From JAXDLH01 sp034666705 (GTDB lineage Bacteria; Chloroflexota; UBA6077; SHYK01), in assembly GCA_034666705.1 (NCBI GenBank), contig JAXDLH010000184.1, positions 1 to 34,582 of the forward strand: DNA of 34,582 nucleotides, in the 5' to 3' direction. The position numbers were made by a program, and so were the translations under genes. Positions 17,184 to 24,592 of the stretch are shown here, piece by piece. The stretch's first letter is position 1. Each line of letters begins with the position of its first letter. The notes under the pieces are model-generated. The model worked only from the letters and a program-made list of their open reading frames with translations. It searched no databases and was not told where the DNA came from.

Positions 17184-18662
17184 TCAGGGCGCGGTGCTCG
17201 TGCCCGTGGCGTCTGCTTGCCGGGAGGCGGCGGGCGCCCGCCGGCGAGGACGAGGCGGCGCGGGGCTATCTTGCGCCGTAAGACGCAGGTCGGCGATGTC
17301 CTCGTGGTCGGCCCAGCCGAGCGACCAGTCCAGCAGCACCTCGAGTCGCTTGCGGAACATCGTGATTCGCACGAGGTGGATGACGCGCCAGCCTGCCCAC
17401 CCGAGCAGGCCGCCGAGTGTGTATCCTGCGACCTGCGTTGCGCCGTCGAAGCGGCCCAGTGCAATGCTATTGCCGAGCTCGCGATACACGAACGGCGCGC
17501 GCGGGCCGCCACGGACGTCAGACGCGACGTTCGCCGCGGCGCACTCGCCCATCTGAATTGCAGACTGCGCCAGCAGCGGTACCTGGGCATGAAAGGCTGG
17601 ATCGTCGACGTGGGCGTTGTCGCCGATCGCGTAGACCTCCGGATGCTCACGGACCCGGAGGAAGCGATCGACGAGGATCGCATCCCCCTTCCCTTTCTCA
17701 AGCGGGAGGTCGTGCGCAAAGTCGCTCGCCCGGACGCCGGCGGTCCAGATGATCGTCTCGGCCTCGAGGGTGGTTCCATCCGAAAGATGGACAGTGCGCG
17801 CCGTCACGTGGTCCGCTCGCCGGTTGTAGCAGACCTCGATATGCTTGCGCTCCATCGCCTGCTGAGCCAGCCTGGGCATCGGTTCCGCCATGTGCTCGAG
17901 CAATTTGCCCGCTGACTCGATGACCACGACGTGCACCTCGGCGCGGCTCAGCGTGGGATAATCGCTGGGGACCACGTTTTCGCACAGGTCCGCGAGCGCG
18001 CATGCCGTCTCCACGCCAGTCGCGCCGCCCCCCACGATCACGAATCGCAGCGCCCGCTGGCGCTCCTCGGGATCGTCGGTGTGCGACGCTCGCTCGAGTG
18101 CCGCAATCACGGTGTCGCGGATGGCGACCCCTTCGCGCACGCCCTTGAGTGGCAGCACGTGCTGCCGAATCTCGTCATTGCCGAAGAAATTCGTCGTGCT
18201 GCCGGTGGCGATCACGAGCTCGTCGTAAGGAATCGACCCGTTATCGAGGTGAAGCGTGCGTTGCTCGAAGTCGATCGATTGCGCCGCGCCCTCCCAAAAG
18301 CCCCACCCCTCGGGCTGCACGATGCGTCGCACCGGCTCCACGATGTGCCAGGGTCCGACGCCGCAGGTGGCAACCTGGTAGAGCAGTGGCGTGAAGAGGT
18401 GGTAGTTGTTCCGGTCGATAATGACGCGCTCGACATCCTCCATGGGGATCCCGTGCAGTTCATCCTGCAGTGCGTGGGCGAATGCGAGGCCGGCGAAGCC
18501 TGCGCCCAACACCACGACGCGCTTTTTCCCATCGGCGGGTCGCTGCGATAGCGCTCGCGGGAGCGGCACGATCGGCAGCGGACGCGGTGGTCGCACCCGC
18601 AGCCACGCGGCGCCGACCGCCGCCGCGCCGGCCAGCGCCATGAATCCCTTTACACTCGCCAT
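17184..18662 (-). CDS. Type II NADH dehydrogenase (NDH-2)
   Basis: 492 residues. A short N-terminal hydrophobic segment (FMALAGAAAVGAAWLRV) probably anchors it to the membrane. The FAD-binding VVVLGAGFAGLAF begins near residue 50 and the NADH-binding FVIVGGGATGVETA near residue 210. VYAIGDNAHVDD is the second FAD-contact motif. NDH-2 oxidises NADH and reduces quinone without pumping protons. GLLGWAGWRVIHLVRITMFR near the C-terminus matches the membrane-associated helices of this family, followed by a Pro/Arg-rich tail. The start is supported by GGAGG with 8-nt spacing. A hairpin between it and the next upstream gene suggests it has its own promoter. Confidence 0.93.
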   Translation of the reverse strand: MASVKGFMALAGAAAVGAAWLRVRPPRPLPIVPLPRALSQRPADGKKRVVVLGAGFAGLAFAHALQDELHGIPMEDVERVIIDRNNYHLFTPLLYQVATCGVGPWHIVEPVRRIVQPEGWGFWEGAAQSIDFEQRTLHLDNGSIPYDELVIATGSTTNFFGNDEIRQHVLPLKGVREGVAIRDTVIAALERASHTDDPEERQRALRFVIVGGGATGVETACALADLCENVVPSDYPTLSRAEVHVVVIESAGKLLEHMAEPMPRLAQQAMERKHIEVCYNRRADHVTARTVHLSDGTTLEAETIIWTAGVRASDFAHDLPLEKGKGDAILVDRFLRVREHPEVYAIGDNAHVDDPAFHAQVPLLAQSAIQMGECAAANVASDVRGGPRAPFVYRELGNSIALGRFDGATQVAGYTLGGLLGWAGWRVIHLVRITMFRKRLEVLLDWSLGWADHEDIADLRLTAQDSPAPPRPRRRAPAASRQADATGTSTAP

Positions 18663-18683
18663 CGCCCTTACCTCCTGAACGGG

Positions 18684-18731
18684 CCTCTCCTCTTAACCCG
18701 CCCCCGGATTCAGGATGGGTAAGAGGGGAGG
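18684..18731 (-). terminator. Terminator-like hairpin after the debranching-like gene
   Basis: CCTCTCCTCTTAACCC at 18684-18699 pairs with GGGTAAGAGGGGAGG at 18717-18731 (one bulge, one mismatch) across a 17-nt loop. It lies 8 bp downstream of the stop of the minus-strand debranching-like gene and upstream of NDH-2, so it would separate the two transcripts. Confidence 0.5.
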
Positions 18732-18738
18732 GGCTGGA

Positions 18739-20910
18739 TTAGTATTCGATGCTGATGGTCAGGTCCCCGTGTTTACCGACGACGGCCACGAGCGTCGTAT
18801 CGCCGGAGCGCTCGTAGCGCAGGTCTACCTCAGCCTCGCCGACGCGAAGGCCCTTCACCGTCACGCTCTTCAGCCAGGCCGAGAGGCAGGGCCGCTCGAC
18901 GCGGAGTCGGCGGTGAAAGCCATCGGGGTGCAGGCCCAGTGACATCTGCATCATGAAGGGGATCGACCCTGCCGCCCATGCTTGTGGGCTGCACGCGACG
19001 GGATACTGGACCGGCACGTTCGAGTAGGCTCGGTCGAACCCGGAAAACGTTTCGGGCAGCCGATAGTTCTCGAACTTTGACGCGGTGTCTAGCATCGCCG
19101 TGAAGAGCTGACACGCTTCCTCGCCGAAGCCGTAATGCTGCATGCCGGCCATGATGAAGCTATTATCGTGCGGCCAGATACTGCCCACTTGATAGTCGAC
19201 CGGGTTGTACGAGACGTCGCTCGTCGCGAGCGTCCGGATCCCCCAGCCGGAGAACATATCCGCCTCCAGCACCCGGCGCACCACGGCGCCGGCGCGCTTC
19301 GCATCGACGATGCCGGTCCAGAGCGCGTGCGCGGCGTTGGACGCGATGCTCTTCGAGAAGCGGCCGTCGGCCTGCCGGCAGAAGGCGTAGTAGCGCTGCT
19401 CCGGCAGCCAGAATTGCTGGTTGAACGCCTCGTAGAGCACCCGCGCTTTGCGGCTCAACTCGTCCGCGGTGCCCTGGTCGCCGGCACGCTCATACAGCTC
19501 GGCCATCATCGACCAGGCCAGGAACACCTCGCCCTGAACCTCAGGGAGCGCGATCGGCGGCTCCGCCAGGCGGCCATCCTCCATGACCACGCCGTTGCCG
19601 GAATCTTTCCAGCCCTGGTTGCGCAGCCCCATGGACGAGCGCGTCTTGTAATCCACGAAGCCATCGCCGTCGGAGTCGCCATACTGATCGATCCACGCCA
19701 GTGCAGCGTCGACGTGGTCGCGCAGTTCCTTGAACAGGTCGAGCGTGCCGGTCCATGCGCTGGCGATGCCCAGCAGGATCAGGAAGAGTGGCGTGGCGTC
19801 GACCGTGCCGTAGTAGGGCGTCTGCGGAACCTCGTTGAGGTTGGCCATCTCGCCGACGCGCAACTCGTGGAGGATCTTGCCGGGCTGAGCATCGCGCAGG
19901 TCGTCGAGCTTCGTCGCCTGCCGCTCGGCGAGGACGCGCAGCGTGTGGGCGGCCATCCGGGGCTCATATGCGGCGACCTGGATCGCCGTGAGCAGACTAT
20001 CGCGGCCGAACAACGCCACATACCACGGCACGCCCGCTGCGAAGAAGGACTGCCCCTCCTGACGCATCGACAGCATGTGGAGGTCCATGAAGGAGCGGGC
20101 GAGGATCTCATTGAAGAGTGAATTATCGGTCTCGATACGCGCGCCCGCGACGAGTTGACCCTCGTGGGCGCGGTGGGTGCTTTCGAGGCTCGCGCCCTCC
20201 TCCGCTCTGGGTTGAATCGTCTGGCTACCCTGCTGGTCGCGCAACGCCCCTTCAATGTGAAGCTCCCAGCGCTTGCCGCGCTCAAGCACCAGGTCGTAGG
20301 CGAGGTGGCCCTCGCGGTGCCGGTCGGGCGCGTGGCTGAACTCGAGCGTGATCGAGCGCCCGTGGCCATCCGCGCCGTCGTACTGCAGTGTGAGCGTATT
20401 GCCGCGCCAGCGAGGTGGCTGCAGCGTGCCACGTCGCTCCGGCTGGACGCCTCGCACCTGGAACATGTCGACGAAGTCGGCATCGAAGTCGAGCGTCAAG
20501 GTGAGGTGCGCCGCCTGCGCCCCGTAGTTCTCCAGCGTGAGCGACTCTTCGTACCCGTCGCCGAGTCGCTTGTCCCGACGGATGCCGATCGTCTCCTTGC
20601 GCACACTCATCGTAGTCGTCGGATCGCCGAGCTCCGGATTCGTGAGCCCGAAAACGGCAGCGCTCCCATCGCCCGTGTTGGTCAGGAGCGGCACGGCGGG
20701 CATGCCGTCGATGCGCAGCACCGCCTCGCACAGGTACCGCATGTCGCGGAAGTACAGGCCCTGATCGGAATCGGGCAGGACGTCGCCACCGCGATTCGTC
20801 AGCAAGAACATGTTGCCCTGCTTGATGACCACAGGCTGCTCGAAGCGGGGGCGAATCGTCGCATGGCCGTGGCGCAACACGCGGCGAGTGCCGCGAACCG
20901 GCTCAGTCAT
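18739..20910 (-). CDS. Glycogen-debranching-type alpha-glucosidase (GDE_N_bis + GDE C-terminal barrel)
   Basis: 723 residues. The N-terminal b-rich domain opens MFLLTNRGGDVLPDSDQGLYFRDMRYL, the signature of the 'GDE_N_bis' module. From about residue 270 a catalytic (a/a)6 barrel follows: MRQEGQSFFAAGVPWYVALFGRDSLLTA, the segment GNGVVMEDGRLAEPPIALPE, QVGSIWPHDNSFIMAGM and PQAWAAGS. The family relates to amylo-a-1,6-glucosidase and hydrolyses a-glucosidic branch points or trehalose-like substrates; the precise bond is not shown. ATG 20910 (MTEPVRGTRR) is preferred over ATG 20958 because GAGGCGG precedes it and family members begin there. It stands alone between two hairpins. With glgX and the GH63 gene it makes a third a-glucan enzyme in the window. 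Confidence 0.88.
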   Translation of the reverse strand: MTEPVRGTRRVLRHGHATIRPRFEQPVVIKQGNMFLLTNRGGDVLPDSDQGLYFRDMRYLCEAVLRIDGMPAVPLLTNTGDGSAAVFGLTNPELGDPTTTMSVRKETIGIRRDKRLGDGYEESLTLENYGAQAAHLTLTLDFDADFVDMFQVRGVQPERRGTLQPPRWRGNTLTLQYDGADGHGRSITLEFSHAPDRHREGHLAYDLVLERGKRWELHIEGALRDQQGSQTIQPRAEEGASLESTHRAHEGQLVAGARIETDNSLFNEILARSFMDLHMLSMRQEGQSFFAAGVPWYVALFGRDSLLTAIQVAAYEPRMAAHTLRVLAERQATKLDDLRDAQPGKILHELRVGEMANLNEVPQTPYYGTVDATPLFLILLGIASAWTGTLDLFKELRDHVDAALAWIDQYGDSDGDGFVDYKTRSSMGLRNQGWKDSGNGVVMEDGRLAEPPIALPEVQGEVFLAWSMMAELYERAGDQGTADELSRKARVLYEAFNQQFWLPEQRYYAFCRQADGRFSKSIASNAAHALWTGIVDAKRAGAVVRRVLEADMFSGWGIRTLATSDVSYNPVDYQVGSIWPHDNSFIMAGMQHYGFGEEACQLFTAMLDTASKFENYRLPETFSGFDRAYSNVPVQYPVACSPQAWAAGSIPFMMQMSLGLHPDGFHRRLRVERPCLSAWLKSVTVKGLRVGEAEVDLRYERSGDTTLVAVVGKHGDLTISIEY

Positions 20911-21069
20911 CACCGCCTCGGGGGAAGTGTTGGGTTCGCGAACCCACGTAGTCAGCATACGCTGCTGGCGTTCCGCGCCGCAGGGTAGGGCGATTGTTCC
21001 GCCAGAGCCGCCACCTGGTCGAGCCCCGCAAGGTGCTGCACGTCGAGCGTCGGCGCACTCAGTCCACTG

Positions 21070-21156
21070 CTAAACTCAAGCCGAGGTGAAAACCGCAAGC
21101 CTTCACTCGTACATCATGCCTGCATCAATGCCGGTTTCATCGTGGCTGTGGTTTAG
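21070..21156 (-). repeat. 87-bp structured dispersed repeat, copy B
   Basis: Same element as at 1792-1878 but in reverse orientation, same 87-bp length, bounded by CTAAAC and GTTTAG on the plus strand. Nine mismatches were counted by manual alignment. In the outer stem, a C in this copy replaces a T of copy A, turning a G-T wobble into a G-C pair (AGCC/GGCT), so pairing is kept although the sequence changes. No gene encoding or moving it is adjacent. Confidence 0.8.
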
Positions 21157-21179
21157 TGGCAGCGCGCTCAGCGCTGCCA
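21157..21179. other. Hairpin abutting the 87-bp repeat
   Basis: TGGCAGCGC and GCGCTGCCA form a perfect 9-bp stem with loop GCTCA, beginning at the base after the repeat's GTTTAG end. The same hairpin is absent beside copy A. It may be a terminator for the minus-strand doxX gene, or an insertion target. No U tract. Confidence 0.4.
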
Positions 21180-21249
21180 TGGTCCGTCGGCCTGCTGACG
21201 TCGGGCGAAAGCCGGGGGATCAGGGCACCGTCATTCAGGACGAAGCGAA

Positions 21250-21283
21250 GGATCCGTGGTCCCATTGCAGGGACCGCGGATCC
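21250..21283 (-). terminator. Candidate terminator after doxX
   Basis: GGATCCGTGGTCCC pairs with GGGACCGCGGATCC across a 6-nt loop (one T-G wobble). It lies about 75 bp downstream of the minus-strand doxX stop. The stem is strong but no clear U tract follows. Confidence 0.45.
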
Positions 21284-21357
21284 TCCGAGATCCTGTCGGG
21301 ACGACGGCCTGGGGGTCCAGGTCGGCGCCCGGACGACGTCCTCAAGCGCCGCGGGCT

Positions 21358-21984
21358 TCAAGCCGCGAGGGGCGCCTGCTCGTCCGCCTCGGTCAGAACT
21401 TTCTCGACTTCCGCCGTCGGTTCCTGTGGGTGCTCCTCGGGTGGCGCTTGCTGCTGCTCGGTTGCCTGCTCCGTCTCGCGGAGGGCGAGGCCCATACCGA
21501 TCCCCGCCGCCGTGCCAAGGAGCCAGAGGCTTGTGAGCCAGCCCGGCACGCGGATCCCGAACGCGTGGTCCAGCGAGTAACGGCCTGGGCCCGCCAGCGC
21601 GAGCGCGACGCCCACGGCCGCATTGGTCAACGGGAGCTCTGCGCCACCCGAGGTGACCCAGATAGGCTTGCCCCAATGCACGGTGCCGATCGCCATGCCC
21701 ATCGGTCCAAGGGTGGTGATTGGCCCGAGCGGGCCGCCGAGGCCGAGCGCGGTCATTATGCCGCCGCCAAACTCGGCCGCGCCGGCAAGGGTGCCCCATA
21801 CGTGCCCGGGCTTCATGCCGATCATCTGCATCATGCCGGCTGTCCCGTGGATGCCGTGACCGCCGGCGAAGCCAAACAACTTCTGAGCGCCGTGTCCCGC
21901 GAGCAAGCCGCCAGTCGTTAGGCGCAGCGTCAGCAGTCCGAGGTCGGTTCGATGGTCGTTCCGGTGGTGCATCGCATGACCCAT
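21358..21984 (-). CDS. DoxX family membrane protein
   Basis: 208 residues with four hydrophobic segments. LLTLRLTTGGLLAGHGAQKLF is the typical DoxX opening, and ALGLGGPLGPITTLGPMGMAIGT and LPLTNAAVGVALALAGPGRYSLDHAF follow the family plan. The His/Met-rich stretches (MGHAMHHRNDHR at the N-terminus and GMMQMIGMKPGHVW) might bind metal, and the tail is acidic and Glu/Gln-rich. DoxX proteins are small membrane subunits linked to thiosulphate:quinone oxidoreductases and to oxidative-stress complexes; here no partner is present. ATG 21984 is chosen over 22020 since GAGGAG lies 7 nt upstream. Confidence 0.88.
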   Translation of the reverse strand: MGHAMHHRNDHRTDLGLLTLRLTTGGLLAGHGAQKLFGFAGGHGIHGTAGMMQMIGMKPGHVWGTLAGAAEFGGGIMTALGLGGPLGPITTLGPMGMAIGTVHWGKPIWVTSGGAELPLTNAAVGVALALAGPGRYSLDHAFGIRVPGWLTSLWLLGTAAGIGMGLALRETEQATEQQQAPPEEHPQEPTAEVEKVLTEADEQAPLAA

Positions 21985-22190
21985 AGTCAGTCTCCTCAGT
22001 TCGAGAGTTCTTACCTCCATTATTTCGCGCCACGTGTTTGGAGACCGTCGCCATTCCAGTTACAGACCGGCTCCATTCGCGACGCATTTGGACACCTCGG
22101 CACATGTCGCTGGGGGGGCTCTGGCGGCGAACCGCTCCAGGTTGGACGCGCGCGGTACACTCAATCCGGCACGATCATCGGGAGGCGTTC

Positions 22191-22820
22191 ATGTCCGCGC
22201 CAGTGATTGCACGCCCAATGTTGGAATCAGGCGACAATCTCTCCCGCGTTGAGTTTCATCAACGCTATTGCCAACGGCCTGACATCAAGAGGGCTGAGCT
22301 TATTGATGGGGTGGTGTACGTGGCTTCGCCAGTCTCCGACTTTCACGGGGCGCCACACCTGAGCGTCGCGAGCTGGCTCGGCGCATACCGTGCGCGACAT
22401 CCCGAGTTGCACGCAAGCGATAATGTCACGGTGTTTCTCGGTGACGACACAGAAGTACAGCCCGACGCATGCTTGTGGCGCGAAGAGCCGGACGGGCTAC
22501 ATCTCACCGCCGAAGGGTATATCGAAGGGGCGCCCCAGCTCGTCGTGGAGGTAGCGGCTACCTCGGCGTCCTACGATTTGCACCAGAAGCTCGATATATA
22601 TCGCCGGAACGGCGTCCGTGATTACATCGTCTGGCGGGTGTTCGACGCAATGGTCAATTGGTATGGGCTCAGGAACGGCCAGTACGTCTTGATGGAGCCC
22701 GACGAGTCGGGCATTATCGAGAGCCAGTCGTTTCCCGGCCTTCGGCTCAACGTCCCCAAGCTCCTCGCGGACGATCTGGCCGGCGTGCTTGCTGAGCTTG
22801 GCCAGTTGCCGACGTCGTAA
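22191..22820 (+). CDS. Uma2 family (DUF820) putative endonuclease
   Basis: 209 residues of the restriction-endonuclease-like Uma2 fold. RAELIDGVVYVASPVSDFHG is the family opening. The PD-(D/E)xK-like site is visible as the Asp of EVQPDACLW, the Glu of QLVVEVAATS and the Lys of DLHQKLDIYRRNGVRDYIVW. Uma2 proteins are abundant in cyanobacteria and Chloroflexota, often in multicopy; their biological role is unsettled. GGGAGG lies 5 nt before ATG 22191. It diverges from the DoxX gene. All catalytic positions look intact, so it is probably not a pseudogene. The region behind it (from about 22821) is non-coding and leads into the decay island. Confidence 0.9.
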   Translation: MSAPVIARPMLESGDNLSRVEFHQRYCQRPDIKRAELIDGVVYVASPVSDFHGAPHLSVASWLGAYRARHPELHASDNVTVFLGDDTEVQPDACLWREEPDGLHLTAEGYIEGAPQLVVEVAATSASYDLHQKLDIYRRNGVRDYIVWRVFDAMVNWYGLRNGQYVLMEPDESGIIESQSFPGLRLNVPKLLADDLAGVLAELGQLPTS

Positions 22821-22970
22821 TCCCTCCGGATCCGGTCAGCCACAGATGATGCCCTCGATAGCCGCGGACGCGGATTCGCTCGCCAGTCGTCTCTGCTTTG
22901 AGATCCTCGCGAGGTTGATTTTCCAGTCGAAGGTTGCTGCAACGCGGGGACCGCGGACCAAGATGTTCGC

Positions 22971-23002
22971 GTAGGGGCGAGGCACGCCTCGCCCACCCAA
23001 CC
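22971..23002 (+). repeat. GTAG-headed REP palindrome, left copy
   Basis: GTAGGGGCGAGGCACGCCTC continues into GCCC; GGGCGAGGC and GCCTCGCCC pair around CA. A 32-bp tract including this palindrome and the following CACCCAACC returns in reverse orientation at 23261-23292 with 2 mismatches. The GTAG head and the transposase remnant between the copies identify it as a REP-type element. Confidence 0.75.
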
Positions 23003-23054
23003 GATATGATGCGCAACCACGGAAAGCTGGCCGAGCCGGAAGCAACCCCGCCTG

Positions 23055-23420
23055 GTGACGTACGCGTACCGAACGCCCGGCGGCTGCTTTGTCACCGTGT
23101 GCTGTGCGCTGCAGCGGCCAATTTTCAAGGATGCCGTCGCCAGGCACATCGCGCAATCGTGTGGGGATGGACTGCCGGGTCACTTCCTGGGCTTGGAGCT
23201 TGATGAGCTCGTCGTGATGCCCAACCATGTCCACGGTATCACCACGCTTATTGAGCCCATGGTTGGGTGGGCGAGGCATGCCGCGCCCCTACTGGACGGG
23301 CATCCCGTCGCCGGCGAGCAGGTCGAGGCCGCCCTCCGCCTCGCTCCTACGGGGTGGGCGTTCAGCAATTCTCCCGATGAGCGAGGTGCAATTTGTCGAA
23401 TGCCACCGTTGGACATGTGA
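23055..23420 (+). pseudogene. REP-associated tyrosine transposase (RAYT, Y1_Tnp) remnant
   Basis: The frame reads VTYAYRTPGGCFVTVCCALQ, then RPIFKD, and LDELVVMPNHVHGI at residues 50-62, giving the HUH pair His58/His60. This is the N-terminal half of the TnpA_REP family, whose enzymes cut and rejoin single-stranded REP DNA. Homology stops near residue 69, exactly where the right-hand REP begins. The rest (to TAG-like stop at 23420) lacks the catalytic Tyr helix. Full-length RAYTs are usually 150-250 residues. The in-frame sequence extends upstream to a TGA at 23007 without an ATG, so the start is also doubtful; GTG 23055 is nominal. It is a broken gene. Confidence 0.75.
23261..23292 (-). repeat. 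GTAG-headed REP palindrome, right copy (inverted)
   Basis: The reverse complement of this tract begins GTAGGGGCGCGGCATGCC and matches 22971-23002 at 30 of 32 positions. It sits inside the open frame of the RAYT remnant, directly after its HUH motif, and supplies the codons for VGWARHAAPL. Confidence 0.75.
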
Positions 23421-23589
23421 AGGCGACCGGCCCGATGTAGGTCGTGAGCAGGGCCAGGACCCTGCGACCATGCACGGCGCGCACGAGAATGTTGGCATCG
23501 ACGACGAGCGCGAGTTGCCCGGCCGAGCGCCCGGGCTCTGGCAAAAGCCCCAGAGGCCATTCATCACGACCAGCAGAATCCAGAATCAT
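23362..23589 (-). pseudogene. Truncated PIN-domain nuclease (VapC-like fragment)
   Basis: A 75-residue frame starting at ATG 23589. ALVVDANILVRAVHGRRVLA is a typical PIN opening with the first catalytic Asp in VDANIL, followed by LLTTYIGPVAFTCPTVAFD, the second strand region. PIN RNases are normally 130-150 residues with three or four acidic active-site residues; here the frame stops after about 50 residues of homology and the later acidic residues are missing. It runs head-on into the RAYT remnant (overlapping by about 59 bp), so both were probably broken by the same rearrangement. No antitoxin gene fits in the 88 bp upstream. Confidence 0.6.
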
Positions 23590-23677
23590 GGAACGCTCAT
23601 AGCACGCCGAACTGTTGGCGGCGTAGTACAACGTAGGCAGAGCCCAGGTGCCTCGCCGCACATAGCAGGAGCCCGTT

Positions 23678-24433
23678 ATGGCCGCACCGGCGCCCAGGCC
23701 CAGCGCGCCGCGCCCAATCCGCGCCCCGGTGCTCTTTGCCGAGCGGGCGCGCATTGCCCGTCTTGGCCGTATCCGCCAGTTCGTGTTCGGCTCGCTCGAC
23801 GGCTTGCTGGTTCCCCTCGGCGTGATCAGCGGTGTTGCTGGCGGCACGGGCGATCCGAAGGCGGTCATCGTGGCCGGCATCGCTGAAGCCTTTGCTGGCG
23901 CCCTTTCGATGGGGGCCGGCGAGTTTATCTCGGGCCGTTCGGAAGCGCAGTTTCAGCGCACCGAGGTGGCGCGCGAGATGGAGCAGATGCGCGCCGATCC
24001 GCAAGGGGAGCTGGAGGAGATGATCCACTTCTTGGAGGACGAGGGGATCCCCGCCGTCGAGGCAGACCGCCTTGCCCGCTTGCTCGCGCTCCACCCGCGC
24101 GCCTATGCGAAGACGATGATCGAGAAAGAGCTGGGGATCCCCGTCGATCCGGAGCTGGACCGAATCCCGGAGGCGCTCATCATGGGCGTCTCATATATCG
24201 CCGGCTCGATCTTTCCGCTCGCGCCATACTTCTTCCTGCCGATCCCCGCGGCACTACCCGTCTCGCTCTTTTCGACGTTCTGTGCGGCAGTCATCGTGGG
24301 CTTCGTCCGCGGCAAGCTGGCCGGGCTGCAACTGGTGCGCAGCATTGGCGAGATCGTCCTCGTCGGCAGCCTCTCAGCCCTTGGGGGCTTCCTCCTCGGC
24401 ACGTTTCTCCCCCGACTGTTGGGATACAGCTAG
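23678..24433 (+). CDS. VIT1/CCC1 family divalent metal transporter
   Basis: 251 residues. RIRQFVFGSLDGLLVPLGVISGVAGG is the first helix of the vacuolar-iron-transporter family, with its Asp and Gly residues. AGIAEAFAGALSMGAGEFISGRSE is helix two with the conserved Glu and Met. A long charged cytoplasmic section (EVAREMEQMRADPQGELEEM and on to about 160) corresponds to the metal-binding domain, and three more helices follow. The family moves Fe2+ or Mn2+ out of the cytoplasm. AGGAG precedes ATG 23678. The gene is followed by the paired REP at 24479. Confidence 0.9.
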   Translation: MAAPAPRPSAPRPIRAPVLFAERARIARLGRIRQFVFGSLDGLLVPLGVISGVAGGTGDPKAVIVAGIAEAFAGALSMGAGEFISGRSEAQFQRTEVAREMEQMRADPQGELEEMIHFLEDEGIPAVEADRLARLLALHPRAYAKTMIEKELGIPVDPELDRIPEALIMGVSYIAGSIFPLAPYFFLPIPAALPVSLFSTFCAAVIVGFVRGKLAGLQLVRSIGEIVLVGSLSALGGFLLGTFLPRLLGYS

Positions 24434-24478
24434 TATCGCTGGGTGCATGTTGCTCGTTGATTGCTGTCGGCTGCACGT

Positions 24479-24561
24479 CCGGTAGGGCGGGGGCTCGTCC
24501 CCCGCCGCGAGCCTTGCTGGGGCCAGCACCGGCGGCGGGGGAGGAGCCCCCGCCCTACCGG
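24479..24561. repeat. Paired REP palindromes (BIME-like), second copy
   Basis: Inverted arms of 29 bp with a single mismatch (CCGGTAGGGCGGGGGCTCGT... and its complement). Each arm is itself a hairpin, GGCGGGGG and CCCCCGCC around CTCGT, headed by GGTAG. The centre is about 25 bp. Arrangement and head resemble the element at 14010-14109. It lies between the convergent VIT1-like and glgX genes. Confidence 0.8.
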
Positions 24562-24592
24562 CAAACTGGTGACCAACTTCCGCCACGTTGTA

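Larger units (their letters stand above)
20911..21357. other. Non-coding interval with repeat and hairpins
   Basis: This 447-bp gap between two minus-strand genes holds no credible gene; the open frames crossing it on both strands are shadows. It contains the promoter side of the debranching-like gene, the second 87-bp repeat copy at 21070-21156, a 9-bp hairpin directly beside it and a 14-bp hairpin at 21250-21283. The remaining parts show nothing definite. Confidence 0.7.

Noticed and set aside
21086..21580. 164-residue plus-strand frame starting in the 87-bp repeat
   Set aside because: Its first 24 codons are repeat sequence and the rest opposes the doxX gene; no homology seen.
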